NCBI RefSeq assembly: GCF_028888695.1
Contig: NZ_PNFF01000001.1
Coordinates: 877,501 to 941,500 of the forward strand
Direction: 5' to 3'
From: Bacillus methanolicus
GTDB lineage: Bacteria > Bacillota > Bacilli > Bacillales > Cytobacillaceae
Length of the DNA stretch: 64,000 nt
In this document: positions 41,618 to 51,915 of the stretch, piece after piece
How positions within the stretch are numbered: position 1 is the stretch's first letter
Layout: each line of letters opens with the position of its first letter
Position numbers and translations under genes: made by a program
The notes under the pieces: generated by a model
Told to the model about the DNA's origin: nothing
The model's database searches: none
Seen by the model: the letters and a program-made list of their open reading frames with translations, nothing else

Positions 41618-44600
41618 GGCCTTTAAAGCTGACAATGCAAGCGTTCGGCCCTTATGCCGGAAGGGAAATGATTGATTTTACATTATTAGGAAACAGGACG
41701 ATGTTTGTTATTTCAGGTAAAACCGGTTCGGGAAAAACGACCATCTTTGATGGAATCAGTTATGCCATATACGGGAAAGCGAGCGGTGAAGATCGGAACG
41801 GCCCTGAACTCAGGAGCCAGTTTGCCAAAGATGATGTGTTAACAGAAGTTTCGCTCGAATTTTCCTTAAGGCAAAAGACATACCACATTATACGTTCACC
41901 CCAGCAGGAAAAACGTAAGGAACGGGGTGATGGGTATACTACTATTGGAGCAAAAGCCGAATTATACGTTTACAATGAAAAAGGGGAAAAACATCTGATT
42001 GCTTCAAATATCCGTGAAGTTGATGAAAAAATAAAAGAGATCATGCAGATAGACTCAAACCAGTTCCGGCAAATTGTCATGATCCCTCAAGGAGAATTCC
42101 GGAAGCTGCTCACATCTGACAGCAAAGAAAAAGAAGTGATTCTTCAACGATTGTTCCATACGGAAATTTATAAAAGAATTGAAGAAAAATTGAAAGAAGA
42201 AGCACTTGAGCTGAAAAACAAAGCGGAAGACCATATCTTGCAGCGAGAACGCGTTCTTCGATCGATTCATGCAGTTAACAGTCAGGAGTTAAAAGAGTAT
42301 GTCGAAGCTGACAGTGTGAATGACAAACTCATAATCCCATTATTGACTGATGAGATTAAAATGATGGATAAAAGCCTTGAGCGTTTGTCAAAAGAAGGAA
42401 ACGAAAAACAAGCCGAACGTGACAAGCTTCAGCAGAAATTGTATGAGGCTCAAACGATTGCGAAACAGCTTCAATCGTTAGAGGATTTAAAGGCACGAAT
42501 GAACGAATTGGAGTCTCAAAGAGAGCTGTTTGAAAAAAAAGAGCAGGAAATAACGCTTGCCTTGAAAGCAGCTTTGCTTTCCCAACAGGAGCAGCTTTGC
42601 CACAGATTAAAAAACGATTTGGATCAACTCGTACAAGAAATGGAGAAGATCCATTTGAATGTGCAATCAACCGAGAAAGAGCTAACAGATAAAGAAGCAG
42701 AGCTTCAAACGGAAAAAGAACGTGAACAAGATCGTCAAGAAGCTGCCGCTCTCGTAAATCGCCTGCAAAATATTGAAAAAGATGTCCGCTCGTTCTCCGT
42801 CATTGAGAAGGAAGCAAATAAATTGCATTTTCTTTTAGATCAGGCAAAAAAGGATAAGCAGACAGCAGAAAACCTTCTATTAAAGATAGAAGAACAGATT
42901 AAAAATCTGAATCTACAAAAACAAGAATATGAAAAAAATCAGCTTTTTTATATCGAAAATGAAAGAATGCTTGAAAAGCTGGAGGCCACTTGGAACCGGC
43001 TGAATAAGTATGAACAGCTGGCAAAACGTTATAAAAAATCAGTTGCATTATTGAAGGAAAAAAATGCGGCGTATGAACATGCAAATGCCCGGTATCAAGA
43101 TGCAAAAGCCTTGACAGAGTATTTAGAGGAAAAATGGCTTCAGGGACAGGCGGCAGTGCTCGCCGGACAACTTGCGCCCGGGAAAGCTTGTCCGGTTTGC
43201 GGATCGGAACACCATCCGAACCCGGCAATATTCTCTCAAGACGAGATACCTGAAGAAAAAGATTTAAAGGCAGCAAAACAGCAGGTTCTTCTGCTTGAAA
43301 AAGAAAGATCAACAGCTGAGTCAGCCTTGTTTGAAATAAAATCACAAGTTCAATCATTAGAACACTCTGTTCAAGAACAACTTTCGGAAATTATACTTGA
43401 AATCCCGGACTTTCAAAGTGAAGAGCTGGAAGCAGTAAAAGTTTCATTCGAATCGGAAAGAAAAAAGCTGACTGAAAGCCAGCTGCGTCTAAAAGAGCAA
43501 CAGCATAAGCTTGTACTAATCATCGCTGAATTGGAGCAATGTGAAGAAAAAAAGGCAAAGATTCAAACGGAGATTCAACGGCTTTCATCAAAGGTTCATG
43601 AGCTGACCATTCAATTCACTGAAAAGAAAACGAATCTCGCAAGACTGTTGGAAAGCATTCCTGAACATCTTCGATCAGAAGAGAAATTTGAAACAGAGCT
43701 AAAGCGTGCATTGAACCGGAGAGACGAACTGCAAAAAAGGCTGGACCAAGTACAACAGCAATTCCAAAATGCGAAGGAAAAGTATGCAACCGAAAACGCC
43801 CGTTTTGAAACAGTGAAAAAGCAAGTGGCTGAAACAGAGAAAAAATTGGCGGCTGAAAGAGAGTCTTTTAAAAACAGCATGATTGGACAAGGGTTTGCTA
43901 CTTATAAGGAGTATAGCGAGGCGAAAAAAGCAGAAACCGAAATTAAGAAACTGGAGCTTGAAGTTCGAAAATACTGGGAAGAGTACCGGTCTGTCAACGA
44001 TCGCTACCTTGAACAGTCAGAAATGTTAAAGGACGTAAAAGAACCGGACTTAGACGGTTTATCGAACGAATTGAATCTATTAAACGACCAAATAAAAGAA
44101 TTACAGGAACGATATACGAATCTCTTAATGAAAAAGCGGGATAACGAAGAAATATTGAAAAAAGTTTTACATATCAATGAGGAAATAAAGGCTCTTGAAG
44201 AACGGTATAAAATCATTGGACACTTATATGATATTTCACGGGGACAAAATACGTACCGGATTACATTTGAAAGGTATGTATTGGCGGCCTTCTTAGACGA
44301 TATTTTAAGAGAAGCAAATATTCGCCTGGCCAAAATGACAAGCGGCCGCTATCAGCTACTAAGGAAATCGGATCGTTCAAAAGGAAATGTTCAAAGCGGA
44401 CTTGAACTTCTTGTCTTTGACCAATATACAGGCCGAGAACGACATGTAAAAACACTTTCCGGCGGAGAGAGTTTTAAGGCAGCCCTTTCGCTTGCACTTG
44501 GTCTCGCTGATGTTGTTCAAAATTATGCCGGCGGAGTTTCAATAGAAACAATGTTTATTGATGAAGGATTTGGAACGCTTGACCCTGAATCTTTAGATCA

Positions 44601-44751
44601 GGCAATAGAAGCCTTGATCGATATCCAGAACAGCGGCCGGCTTGTTGGAATCATTTCTCACGTACCCGAGCTGAAAGAACGGATCGATGCGAGACTGGAA
44701 GTCATTGCAACCCAAAGCGGAAGCACAACCGAATTTCAGTTTGTCAATTAA
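41614..44751 (+). CDS. sbcC: Exonuclease SbcCD, subunit C (SMC-like ATPase)
   Basis: A 1045-residue Rad50-type ATPase. Walker A is GKTGSGKTTIFD near residue 35. Long coiled coils flank a zinc-hook motif CPVCG near residue 527. The signature LSGGESFKAALSLALGLAD and Walker B (MFIDEGFGTLDPESL) lie near the C-terminus. It works with SbcD and is translationally coupled to it. Confidence 0.96.
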   Translation: MRPLKLTMQAFGPYAGREMIDFTLLGNRTMFVISGKTGSGKTTIFDGISYAIYGKASGEDRNGPELRSQFAKDDVLTEVSLEFSLRQKTYHIIRSPQQEKRKERGDGYTTIGAKAELYVYNEKGEKHLIASNIREVDEKIKEIMQIDSNQFRQIVMIPQGEFRKLLTSDSKEKEVILQRLFHTEIYKRIEEKLKEEALELKNKAEDHILQRERVLRSIHAVNSQELKEYVEADSVNDKLIIPLLTDEIKMMDKSLERLSKEGNEKQAERDKLQQKLYEAQTIAKQLQSLEDLKARMNELESQRELFEKKEQEITLALKAALLSQQEQLCHRLKNDLDQLVQEMEKIHLNVQSTEKELTDKEAELQTEKEREQDRQEAAALVNRLQNIEKDVRSFSVIEKEANKLHFLLDQAKKDKQTAENLLLKIEEQIKNLNLQKQEYEKNQLFYIENERMLEKLEATWNRLNKYEQLAKRYKKSVALLKEKNAAYEHANARYQDAKALTEYLEEKWLQGQAAVLAGQLAPGKACPVCGSEHHPNPAIFSQDEIPEEKDLKAAKQQVLLLEKERSTAESALFEIKSQVQSLEHSVQEQLSEIILEIPDFQSEELEAVKVSFESERKKLTESQLRLKEQQHKLVLIIAELEQCEEKKAKIQTEIQRLSSKVHELTIQFTEKKTNLARLLESIPEHLRSEEKFETELKRALNRRDELQKRLDQVQQQFQNAKEKYATENARFETVKKQVAETEKKLAAERESFKNSMIGQGFATYKEYSEAKKAETEIKKLELEVRKYWEEYRSVNDRYLEQSEMLKDVKEPDLDGLSNELNLLNDQIKELQERYTNLLMKKRDNEEILKKVLHINEEIKALEERYKIIGHLYDISRGQNTYRITFERYVLAAFLDDILREANIRLAKMTSGRYQLLRKSDRSKGNVQSGLELLVFDQYTGRERHVKTLSGGESFKAALSLALGLADVVQNYAGGVSIETMFIDEGFGTLDPESLDQAIEALIDIQNSGRLVGIISHVPELKERIDARLEVIATQSGSTTEFQFVN

Positions 44752-44840
44752 GTTAGGATACAAGGGCACGCAAATATTACAGATCAAGCGTGCTCTGTTT
44801 TTCTATTCCGAATTTTGATGTTGAATATAGGAGTGATAAA

Positions 44841-45521
44841 ATGTGTAAAAACATTGCTCTTTCCTGGAGCGGCGGAAAAGATGGATGTATGGCGTTAGAC
44901 AAGCTTGTTAAGCAAGGCTATAAAATTTCTTGTTTTGTTACGACGGTTCCGAAAGAAATGGGGAGGACGTTTGGTCACGGGGAAAAAAGGGAATTGATTA
45001 CGCTCCAAGGGGAAGCATTGGATGTCCCTGTTCATTTTATCGAATGCACCTTTGAAAGTTATACCGAAAGATTCATAGAATCTTTAAAAATGCTTAAAAC
45101 GAAGTACAATTTAGAAGGCATTGCATTTGGTGATCTTTATTTGGATGAACACCGCGAGTGGGGAGAAAAGACAGCACACTCAAGCGGTTTAGAAGCGATC
45201 TATCCGTTGTGGATGAAACAATCGGAAGCTCTAGCTGCATTAGAAGCATTTGTACAATCAGGCTATAAAGCAAAAGTGATAAGAGTGCGGAAAGATATGC
45301 TGGAAGATTCATGGCTCGGAAGAGAGGTAAATGGCCGGTTTCTTCATGACATCGTGAAGAAGAATGTTTGCCCGATGGGGGAAGCGGGTGAATATCATAC
45401 GTTTGTTTATGATGGTCCATTATTTAAGAAAATAATCAAAGTAAACGATGGAGAAGTCATTTCTTACGACCATTCGAGCAGGCTTGAATTAGAAGATGGA
45501 GTCTTAATAAATAAAAATTGA
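44841..45521 (+). CDS. Dph6-like ATP-pyrophosphatase
   Basis: A 226-residue protein with the N-type ATP pyrophosphatase PP-loop SWSGGKDGCMAL at the start and the GIAFGDLYLDEHREW segment of the diphthine-ammonia ligase family. Bacteria lack diphthamide, so the true substrate is unknown. AGGAGTGAT precedes ATG 44841. Confidence 0.85.
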   Translation: MCKNIALSWSGGKDGCMALDKLVKQGYKISCFVTTVPKEMGRTFGHGEKRELITLQGEALDVPVHFIECTFESYTERFIESLKMLKTKYNLEGIAFGDLYLDEHREWGEKTAHSSGLEAIYPLWMKQSEALAALEAFVQSGYKAKVIRVRKDMLEDSWLGREVNGRFLHDIVKKNVCPMGEAGEYHTFVYDGPLFKKIIKVNDGEVISYDHSSRLELEDGVLINKN

Positions 45522-45595
45522 ATATAAGCATAGTCTTTTATTAAGCGGGGTCTGTATTATGAGCGGACTTTGTGTAAAAAGGGGAGAAATCGTAA

Positions 45596-46030
45596 ATGAA
45601 ATGGCTGTTTTCATTTCTTGCATTGCTTGGGGGAATCGCAATCGGTTTACAGGCTGTTATTAATGGCGGACTCGGGAAAAAAGTCGGTGCAGTTGAAGGG
45701 GCTTTTATTTCGTTTGCAATCGGAACCCTCGCATTATTTTTTGTCGTGATTTTTTTCGGAAAAGGTAATATCTCTGCCGTCTCCAATGTTCCAAAATGGC
45801 AGCTGGTTGGCGGTTTACTCGGGGCTTTATATGTGTTTATCATGGTTCTTGTTGTTCCAAAAATAGGCGTGACGAAAGCTTCAATTACTGTCATAGCAGG
45901 ACAGCTGCTGATTGGTGCGGTTATTGACCATTTCGGTTTGTTAGGCGGAATTCAAGTGCCGCTAGATTTTAGAAAGATACTCGCTATTTCCATGCTTTTC
46001 GGATCTTTATTGTTATTTCATTATAAATAA
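45596..46030 (+). CDS. DMT-family transporter (DUF606/YdcZ type)
   Basis: A 144-residue membrane protein with five hydrophobic segments, starting FLALLGGIAIGLQAVINGGL, typical of the five-helix half-size DUF606 transporters that work as dimers. Substrate unknown. GGGGAGAAATC precedes the ATG. Confidence 0.85.
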   Translation: MKWLFSFLALLGGIAIGLQAVINGGLGKKVGAVEGAFISFAIGTLALFFVVIFFGKGNISAVSNVPKWQLVGGLLGALYVFIMVLVVPKIGVTKASITVIAGQLLIGAVIDHFGLLGGIQVPLDFRKILAISMLFGSLLLFHYK

Positions 46031-46075
46031 TATTTACTTATAATGTAAGGGAATTTACCATCTAGGGGGACAAGA

Positions 46076-46885
46076 ATGAATATAAAAAAAGTTGGGATTG
46101 ATGCCGGCGGTTCTTTAGTGAAAATCACTTATGAAGAAAGCGGTGTCTTTCATTACAAAAAATATCCGATTAGCGAGCTTGCATCTGCTCTTGAATGGCT
46201 GAAAATAGTTGCACCAAATGCAAAAGTGGCTTTGACAGGGGGAAAAGCCTCAATTATGAAAGATCAATTTTTTTCTGAAGGTAAGATTGTTCCCGAATTC
46301 GAATCTACTTGTGCGGGAGCCATGTTTTTATTAAATGAGGCTGGAATCGATACTGATAATAAAATAATTATTGTAAATATCGGAACGGGAACTTCATGGT
46401 TTGTCGCAGATAAAAATAATTACACTCGCATTTTTGGGAGTGGAATCGGCGGCGGAACGTTGATGGGACTTGGTGCTTTGCTCACAGGCGAAACGGATTT
46501 TTCCAAATTGGTTGAATTAGCATCTAATGGAAATAAAGGAAATGTTGATATGTTAGTTAAAGACATCTATTATCCGCAGGAACCCCCAATTGACGGGAAC
46601 TTGACTGCCAGTAATTTTGCCAAGGGTGTAGTCAATCAAAATAGTTCAAAAGAAGACAAGGCAGCTGCTGTCATTAACATGATTGGGGAAACCCTTGTTT
46701 TATTGAGCATGCAGGCAGTATCAGCCCATGGTGCGGATCGTCTTGTTTATATCGGCAGCACGCTTGCAGGGAATGAACCACTAAAACAATGTCTTTCTTC
46801 TTATAAAAAGATGGTGGGAATTGAACATGTGTTTTTAGATCATGGAGAATATGCCGGTGCGCTCGGTGCGCTCTTGCTTTTGTAA
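46076..46885 (+). CDS. coaW: Type II pantothenate kinase
   Basis: A 269-residue kinase for the first step of coenzyme A synthesis. The ASKHA fold is seen in GIDAGGSLVKITYEE (phosphate 1), INIGTGTSWFV-like VNIGTGTSWF, and GSGIGGGTLMGLG. C-terminal YIGSTLAGNEPL fits the adenosine motif. Type II enzymes resist CoA feedback. AGGGGGAC precedes the ATG. Confidence 0.93.
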   Translation: MNIKKVGIDAGGSLVKITYEESGVFHYKKYPISELASALEWLKIVAPNAKVALTGGKASIMKDQFFSEGKIVPEFESTCAGAMFLLNEAGIDTDNKIIIVNIGTGTSWFVADKNNYTRIFGSGIGGGTLMGLGALLTGETDFSKLVELASNGNKGNVDMLVKDIYYPQEPPIDGNLTASNFAKGVVNQNSSKEDKAAAVINMIGETLVLLSMQAVSAHGADRLVYIGSTLAGNEPLKQCLSSYKKMVGIEHVFLDHGEYAGALGALLLL

Positions 46886-47062
46886 ATATTTTTGTTCGAG
46901 CGGCGAAGTGAATGCTATAATAGTGTGTAATGAACATGATGAAATTCTTAAAATGGCGATCTTTTCGAGATCGTCTTATTTTTTCAGAAAACGTTCATGA
47001 GTTTTAAACTCCCAACCCTAACATGGACATAGCTTTCATTTTAAGACAAAACCAACAAAATA
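46886..47062. other. Intergenic, no gene
   Basis: A hairpin with GGCGATC-TTTTC-GAGATCGTC and T-run near 46953-46984 probably terminates coaW. Nothing else is seen. Confidence 0.5.
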
Positions 47063-47166
47063 AGGCGGTGGAGCGAAGCCAAGCTCTAAATATTACAAAG
47101 CGAAACAAGTATCTTGCTAAAGATAAGTACCCATTTCTATCTTTGTTAGCGTAGCTCCGCCCCTTT
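47063..47166 (+). other. Nested inverted repeat in the selB leader
   Basis: GGTGGAGC (47067-47074) pairs with GCTCCGCC (47154-47161, one wobble). Inside, GCTAA-AGATA (47116-47125) pairs with TATCT-TTG-TTAGC (47138-47150) with a 3-base bulge. The structure ends about 35 bases before the selB start. Confidence 0.5.
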
Positions 47167-47197
47167 TCCACAGCAAAAAATAAAGAAGGTGGCGCCA

Positions 47198-49078
47198 TTG
47201 AACAAAAGGTTTTTTACAATTGGAATGGCAGGGCATATCGACCATGGCAAAACTTCACTCACGAAAGCTCTTACAAATGTTGACACAGACCGTCTGAAAG
47301 AGGAAAAAGAGCGGCAAATCTCTATTGAACTTGGTTTTGCACCTTTATACGATGATGGAGAAATTCAAATATCCGTTATCGATGTTCCCGGACACGAGCG
47401 GTTCATCCGCCAAATGATCGCCGGAGTTGCCGGAATTGATCTAGTTGTTCTTGTTGTGGCAGCTGATGAAGGAGTCATGCCGCAAACGCGGGAGCATTTG
47501 GATATACTTGGTTTTCTCGGAATCAAGAGCGGGATTGTTGCGATCACAAAAATTGACCGGGTTGAGGAAGAGTTTATTGACCTTGTCAAAGATGATATTT
47601 TAGAGGAGTTAAAAGGGACGGTTTTTGAAAACTCTCCGTTCGTATTGGTTGACAGCCTGTCGAAAAAAGGGATTGATGAGCTGAAAGGTTTGATTATACA
47701 TACGTTAAAAGAGCAGGAAACAAGGGATGCAAAAGGACCTTTCCGCCTTCCTATTGACCAGGTTTTTACCGTAAAAGGCCAGGGAACGGTTGTAAGGGGT
47801 ACGGTTTATGAAGGCACTGTTGAAGAAGGACAGCCTTTAATGATTCTGCCAAAAAGAATTGAAGTTCGCGCCCGCCAGATTCAAGTGCATCACCAGCCTG
47901 CTGAAAGAGCATTTGCAGGGCAGCGTGCGGCCATTAACCTTTCCGGGGTCTCAAAGGAAGATTTAGAACGGGGAGATGTTCTTGTATCATCTGAGCATTT
48001 CACCGTGACAAAAACGATCGATGTGGCGATTCGAATTGTTGAAAATCTTGAATATGAAGTGAAGCAAAGAATGCCGATCAAATGCCATATCGGTACGGCC
48101 GAAGTGATGGGACGAATCGTTTTCTTTGACCGGAACGAACTAAAGGAGGAAAACGGCGAAATTCTTTGTCAACTCCGGCTTGATGAAGAGATTGTTGCGA
48201 AACGGGGCGACCGATTTATTTTAAGGCGGCCGAGCCCGCAGGAAACAATCGGCGGAGGCTGGGTCATTGATCCAAACGGGAAAAAATATCGGTTTGGACT
48301 GAAAACAATTGAAGAGCTTGAAAAGAAGAAGGAAGGAACTCCTAAAGAACGAGTAATAAGAGCTTTAACCGATGCAACAAGTGCCGTGTTCCAGGAGCTT
48401 GCGAAGAAGACTTCCCTTGATGAAGAAACGCTAATACATGTACTGGAAGATGAAGCATTTGTTCTTTATAACGGAAAAGAATATACGTTAGCGTCAATTG
48501 TGAATGCAATTGAAGAAGAAGTTTACGGCCGTTTGAAAGAATTTCACGCGGCGTCTCCGATGAAGCAAGGGATAAATAAAGCTGAATTGCTGCAAATGCT
48601 GCAAAAAACTTTCCCTCGTACATTAATTGAGCATGTGCTGGAAAGGGGAGTTGAGAAAGGTATGTTTGGCCGCCGCGAGCAATTTGTATTTCTTGGAGAG
48701 TTCGTTCCGCATATACCTGAAAACTGGCAAAAGCGGGTAGAGAATATGCTTGAGGAATTGAAAACAGATGGCTTTAAGGTCCGTTATTTAACGGATTATA
48801 TTGCGGGCGCCGGCATTCCGGACAGCCTAATTGACGACTTGAAAAAGCATTTAGAAAAACAGGGATTTATCGTACCGCTAAATGATCAGTATTATTGGCA
48901 TAGCGATCATTTCAATGAAGCAGTAAAAAGGCTTAAAGAACACACCGGAACAGAATTTGAAATAGGCGATGCGAAAGAAGTATTAAACTTATCGCGCAAA
49001 TATATGATCCCATTCCTTGAGCGCCTCGACGCATTCGGACACACAAAACGAGTCGAGAACAAACGAATTTGGCAATAA
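47198..49078 (+). CDS. selB: Selenocysteine-specific elongation factor SelB
   Basis: A 626-residue GTPase that delivers Sec-tRNA to UGA codons marked by a SECIS hairpin. The G1 motif [14 protein letters not shown] is at the start, followed by DVPGHERF (G3) and TKID (G4), then beta-barrel domains. The C-terminal part contains the SelB winged helices that bind SECIS RNA. TTG 47198 is favoured because GAAGGTGG lies just upstream; GTG 47189 overlaps it. selA and selD are not in the window. Its presence agrees with selC at 273 and the Sec thioredoxin at 60320. Confidence 0.95.
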   Translation: MNKRFFTIGMAGHIDHGKTSLTKALTNVDTDRLKEEKERQISIELGFAPLYDDGEIQISVIDVPGHERFIRQMIAGVAGIDLVVLVVAADEGVMPQTREHLDILGFLGIKSGIVAITKIDRVEEEFIDLVKDDILEELKGTVFENSPFVLVDSLSKKGIDELKGLIIHTLKEQETRDAKGPFRLPIDQVFTVKGQGTVVRGTVYEGTVEEGQPLMILPKRIEVRARQIQVHHQPAERAFAGQRAAINLSGVSKEDLERGDVLVSSEHFTVTKTIDVAIRIVENLEYEVKQRMPIKCHIGTAEVMGRIVFFDRNELKEENGEILCQLRLDEEIVAKRGDRFILRRPSPQETIGGGWVIDPNGKKYRFGLKTIEELEKKKEGTPKERVIRALTDATSAVFQELAKKTSLDEETLIHVLEDEAFVLYNGKEYTLASIVNAIEEEVYGRLKEFHAASPMKQGINKAELLQMLQKTFPRTLIEHVLERGVEKGMFGRREQFVFLGEFVPHIPENWQKRVENMLEELKTDGFKVRYLTDYIAGAGIPDSLIDDLKKHLEKQGFIVPLNDQYYWHSDHFNEAVKRLKEHTGTEFEIGDAKEVLNLSRKYMIPFLERLDAFGHTKRVENKRIWQ

Positions 49079-49082
49079 AAAA

Positions 49083-49133
49083 GGGGTCTGGCCCTCAATC
49101 GTTTAACGCGTTAAAGCGATGCGGGCCAGACCC
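49083..49133. terminator. Palindromic terminator after selB
   Basis: GGGTCTGGCCC pairs with GGGCCAGACCC; inside lies the palindrome TTTAACGCGTTAAA. A partial second unit (AATGCGTTAAAGC, then GGGACTGACCC) follows to 49172. Confidence 0.7.
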
Positions 49134-49337
49134 TCAATGCGTTAAAGCAGTAAAGCGGCGTGGGACTGACCCTTTGATGCACTTTCCTTGACTTTCATTT
49201 TCTGTTGAAACTATAATGGTTACATCGAGAAGGGAAATGAGTGGTAATTAGTTGCTTTTATTTTTTTCAAATGGTTGTAACTGATTATGTTACATCTAAA
49301 CCCTCTTGAGAAAATTGTTTGAAAGGAAGGATCGTAT

Positions 49338-50201
49338 ATGTCAATTGTTGTGACTGGAACTACAGGCATTTTAGGAGGTCTTGTTATTGAACACCTTCTT
49401 AAAAAAGTGCCTGCAAAAGAAATTATTGCAAGCGTTCGAAATGTGGAGAAAGCTGCAAATCTTGCCGATCTTGGCGTGGAAGTTCGTCATGGGGATTATA
49501 TGGATATGGAGTCTATGAAGAAATCGTTTGAAGGAGCTTCAAAGGTGCTCTTTATCTCAAGCCCGGATACTGATAATACTCTTCGTGTCCGCCAGCATGC
49601 GAATGTCGTTCAAGCTGCAAGAGATGCGGGGGTAAAACATATTGCCTATACGGGTTATGCGTTTGGTGAACAATCTCAAGTGCCTCTTGCATTCGTCCAT
49701 ATGGCTACGGAATATGCAATTCGTACAACGAATATTCCTTATACTTTCCTTCGTAATTCTCTTTATATGGAAGTCTTTGTAAATCCTGGACTCAATGCAG
49801 CAATAGAAAGTGGAGAATTAGTTACAAATGCAGGAAATGGAAAACTTAATGCTGTGACTCGCAATGATCTTGCTTTGGCTGCTGCAACAGTTCTTACTGA
49901 GGAAGGTCATGAAAACAAAAGCTACAATCTTGTAAACCCGCAGCCTTGGAGCTTCGATGAGCTTGCACAAATCATCACTGAAGTAACAGGTAAGAATGTT
50001 GTGCATCGATCTGTTTCATATAATGAAATGAAGGAATACCTTGTAAAGGCCGGACTCCCGGAACCTGTCGCTGAGCTTTCTGCAGGTATTTATCAAGGAG
50101 TAGCAGAAGGTGAGACAGCAAAAACATCCGATGATCTAACAAATCTAATTGGAACCCCGACTTCGCTTAAAGAAGTTGTAAAACAAACGTTACAAGGATA
50201 A
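49338..50201 (+). CDS. NmrA-like NAD(P)-binding oxidoreductase (QorB type)
   Basis: A 287-residue atypical short-chain dehydrogenase. The nucleotide-binding motif is VVTGTTGILGGLV at the start. VKHIAYTGYAFGEQS and YTFLRNSLYMEVF are typical of the quinone oxidoreductase 2 (QorB/YtfG) group. The likely role is NAD(P)H-dependent quinone or electrophile reduction. GAAAGGAAGG precedes the ATG. Confidence 0.85.
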   Translation: MSIVVTGTTGILGGLVIEHLLKKVPAKEIIASVRNVEKAANLADLGVEVRHGDYMDMESMKKSFEGASKVLFISSPDTDNTLRVRQHANVVQAARDAGVKHIAYTGYAFGEQSQVPLAFVHMATEYAIRTTNIPYTFLRNSLYMEVFVNPGLNAAIESGELVTNAGNGKLNAVTRNDLALAAATVLTEEGHENKSYNLVNPQPWSFDELAQIITEVTGKNVVHRSVSYNEMKEYLVKAGLPEPVAELSAGIYQGVAEGETAKTSDDLTNLIGTPTSLKEVVKQTLQG

Positions 50202-50221
50202 AATAACAATATTGTGTAAGA

Positions 50222-50275
50222 GAGGCTGACTTAAATGTAAAGGGCCAACCCCCTTCAATCGAGTCAGCCCCTTTT
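50222..50275. terminator. Terminator
   Basis: GAGGCTGACT (50222-50231) pairs with AGTCAGCCCC (50262-50271), followed by TTTT. Confidence 0.65.
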
Positions 50276-50342
50276 ATGAGAGGAACTTCAGCACTAAAAT
50301 TTATGTAAAGTTCGTTATCATTCAGAAAGAAGGAATTATGCT

Positions 50343-51350
50343 ATGAAATTAAGTATTCTAGATCAATCCCCAATTTCTTCCGGAACAACAGCCGCAAAAG
50401 CATTGCAAGAATCAATGAAACTAGCGCAGATTGGAGAAAAATTAGGATATACTCGTTATTGGATTGCGGAGCACCATGATCTCCCCGGACTTGCCTGTTC
50501 TGCCCCTGAAGTCATGTTAGGATACATTGGGGCCAACACAGAAAAAATTCGTATTGGAGCTGGAGCTGTTTTACTTCCGCATTATAAACCTTATAAAATT
50601 GCCGAAACTTTTAATATGCTTGCAACCTTATTTCCGGATCGCATTGATTTAGGGATTGGAAGAGCTCCGGGAGGAACTGCTGAAGCAACGATGGCTCTTT
50701 CAGATTACTTTTTGGAACAAGTTCGGAACATGCCTGAATCTTTCAATGATCTCCTCCATTTTTTACAAAACGATTTTCCTTCCGATCATGTGTTCTCAAA
50801 AATTTCTGCTTCCCCGGTACCCGAGATCTCGCCTGAACCTTGGATTCTCGGAACGAGTGAAAAAAGTGCGATTCTTGCAGCGGAAACCGGAACTGCATAT
50901 GCATTCGGACACTTTATGAGTGATAAAGAAGGACCGAGCATTATGAAAAACTATCTGAAAAATTTTAAAACCAATGGCAGGTTGCAACAGCCTAAATCAA
51001 TTGTCGCTGTATCCGCGATTTGTTCCGAAACAACAGAAAGAGCAGAGGAACTTGCCTTAAGTAATCTTTTGTGGGAAATACAACTTGAAAAAGGAACAGG
51101 AAAAAAAGGGGTACCTTCAGTGGAAGAAGCAAAACAGTATTCATATAATAGCGATGAAAAAAAGAAGATCAAAAATATGAGAAACAAAATGGTGATTGGA
51201 AATCCGCGCGAAGTGAAGCAACAGCTTATTGAATTACAAACGTTATATGAAGCAGACGAAATTATGATTATTACCATTACACATAGTTATGAAGATCGTA
51301 TTCAATCTTATAAACTGATTGCAAATGAAGTTTTATCTGAACAAGTTTAA
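50343..51350 (+). CDS. Luciferase-like flavin-dependent monooxygenase
   Basis: A 335-residue TIM-barrel protein of the LLM class. RYWIAEHHDLPGLACSAPEV, IRIGAGAVLLPHYKPYKIAE and RIDLGIGRAPGG are the conserved FMN-site segments. It uses FMNH2 from a partner reductase. The substrate cannot be told from sequence. AGAAAGAAGG precedes the ATG. Confidence 0.9.
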   Translation: MKLSILDQSPISSGTTAAKALQESMKLAQIGEKLGYTRYWIAEHHDLPGLACSAPEVMLGYIGANTEKIRIGAGAVLLPHYKPYKIAETFNMLATLFPDRIDLGIGRAPGGTAEATMALSDYFLEQVRNMPESFNDLLHFLQNDFPSDHVFSKISASPVPEISPEPWILGTSEKSAILAAETGTAYAFGHFMSDKEGPSIMKNYLKNFKTNGRLQQPKSIVAVSAICSETTERAEELALSNLLWEIQLEKGTGKKGVPSVEEAKQYSYNSDEKKKIKNMRNKMVIGNPREVKQQLIELQTLYEADEIMIITITHSYEDRIQSYKLIANEVLSEQV

Positions 51351-51436
51351 TGTAAGTTGGTGATGATCGGAAGAGCTCTGCTGATCACTCAACATCCACA
51401 AGAAATTCATATTGTTTACCAGTTTAAGCTGGTTAA

Positions 51437-51580
51437 TGAGTAGTTATTGTTTGGATATGAGCCTTTATTCAGTGAAATGAGCCTTTAATATGAAATATGA
51501 AATATGAGCCTTTGTTCTAATTATGAGCCCTTATTCGAATAAATAAGCCTTCATCCCGATAGATATATGAGTCTTCAGAA
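51437..51580. repeat. Degenerate TGAGCC repeat array, related to 38471-38570
   Basis: TGAGTA/TGAGCC/TAAGCC/TGAGTC units start at 51437, 51458, 51478, 51505, 51524, 51544 and 51568, spaced 19-27 bp. The consensus TGAGCCTTTATTC matches the array after the winged-helix gene. No such gene is next to it here. Confidence 0.75.
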
Positions 51581-51649
51581 AAAATTCCACATATTTTTAT
51601 GTGAGCATTTTGCATATTTTTTGGCCCTAGAGCTATAAGGATTTCAAGG

Positions 51650-51725
51650 CAATAAAAAAGGACTTCACCCCTAAAATGAAGAATTTTTTGAAGTGACTAA
51701 ACCACAAAAATTCAAAAGGGTGAAG
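51650..51725. repeat. Inverted repeat, possible mobile-element remnant
   Basis: GGACTTCACCCCT (about 51660) and AGGGTGAAGTCATTTT (about 51717) are near-complementary arms around a 45-base spacer that itself contains complementary pieces. It sits in gene-free DNA next to IS21 debris. Confidence 0.45.
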
Positions 51726-51915
51726 TCATTTTGTTACGCCCTTATGCCAAACAGTATTAAACACTTAATTTCCTCTCATGATACTTCCGCTATCAACTTA
51801 GTTATCCCCAATCATATATAGCATTTCGCTATGTTTTTGTATTAATTAAATGCAAAAATCCACTAATGCCTTAGACAACTGTAACCGTCAAGTAGTTTTG
51901 AACACTTTTTGCTCG

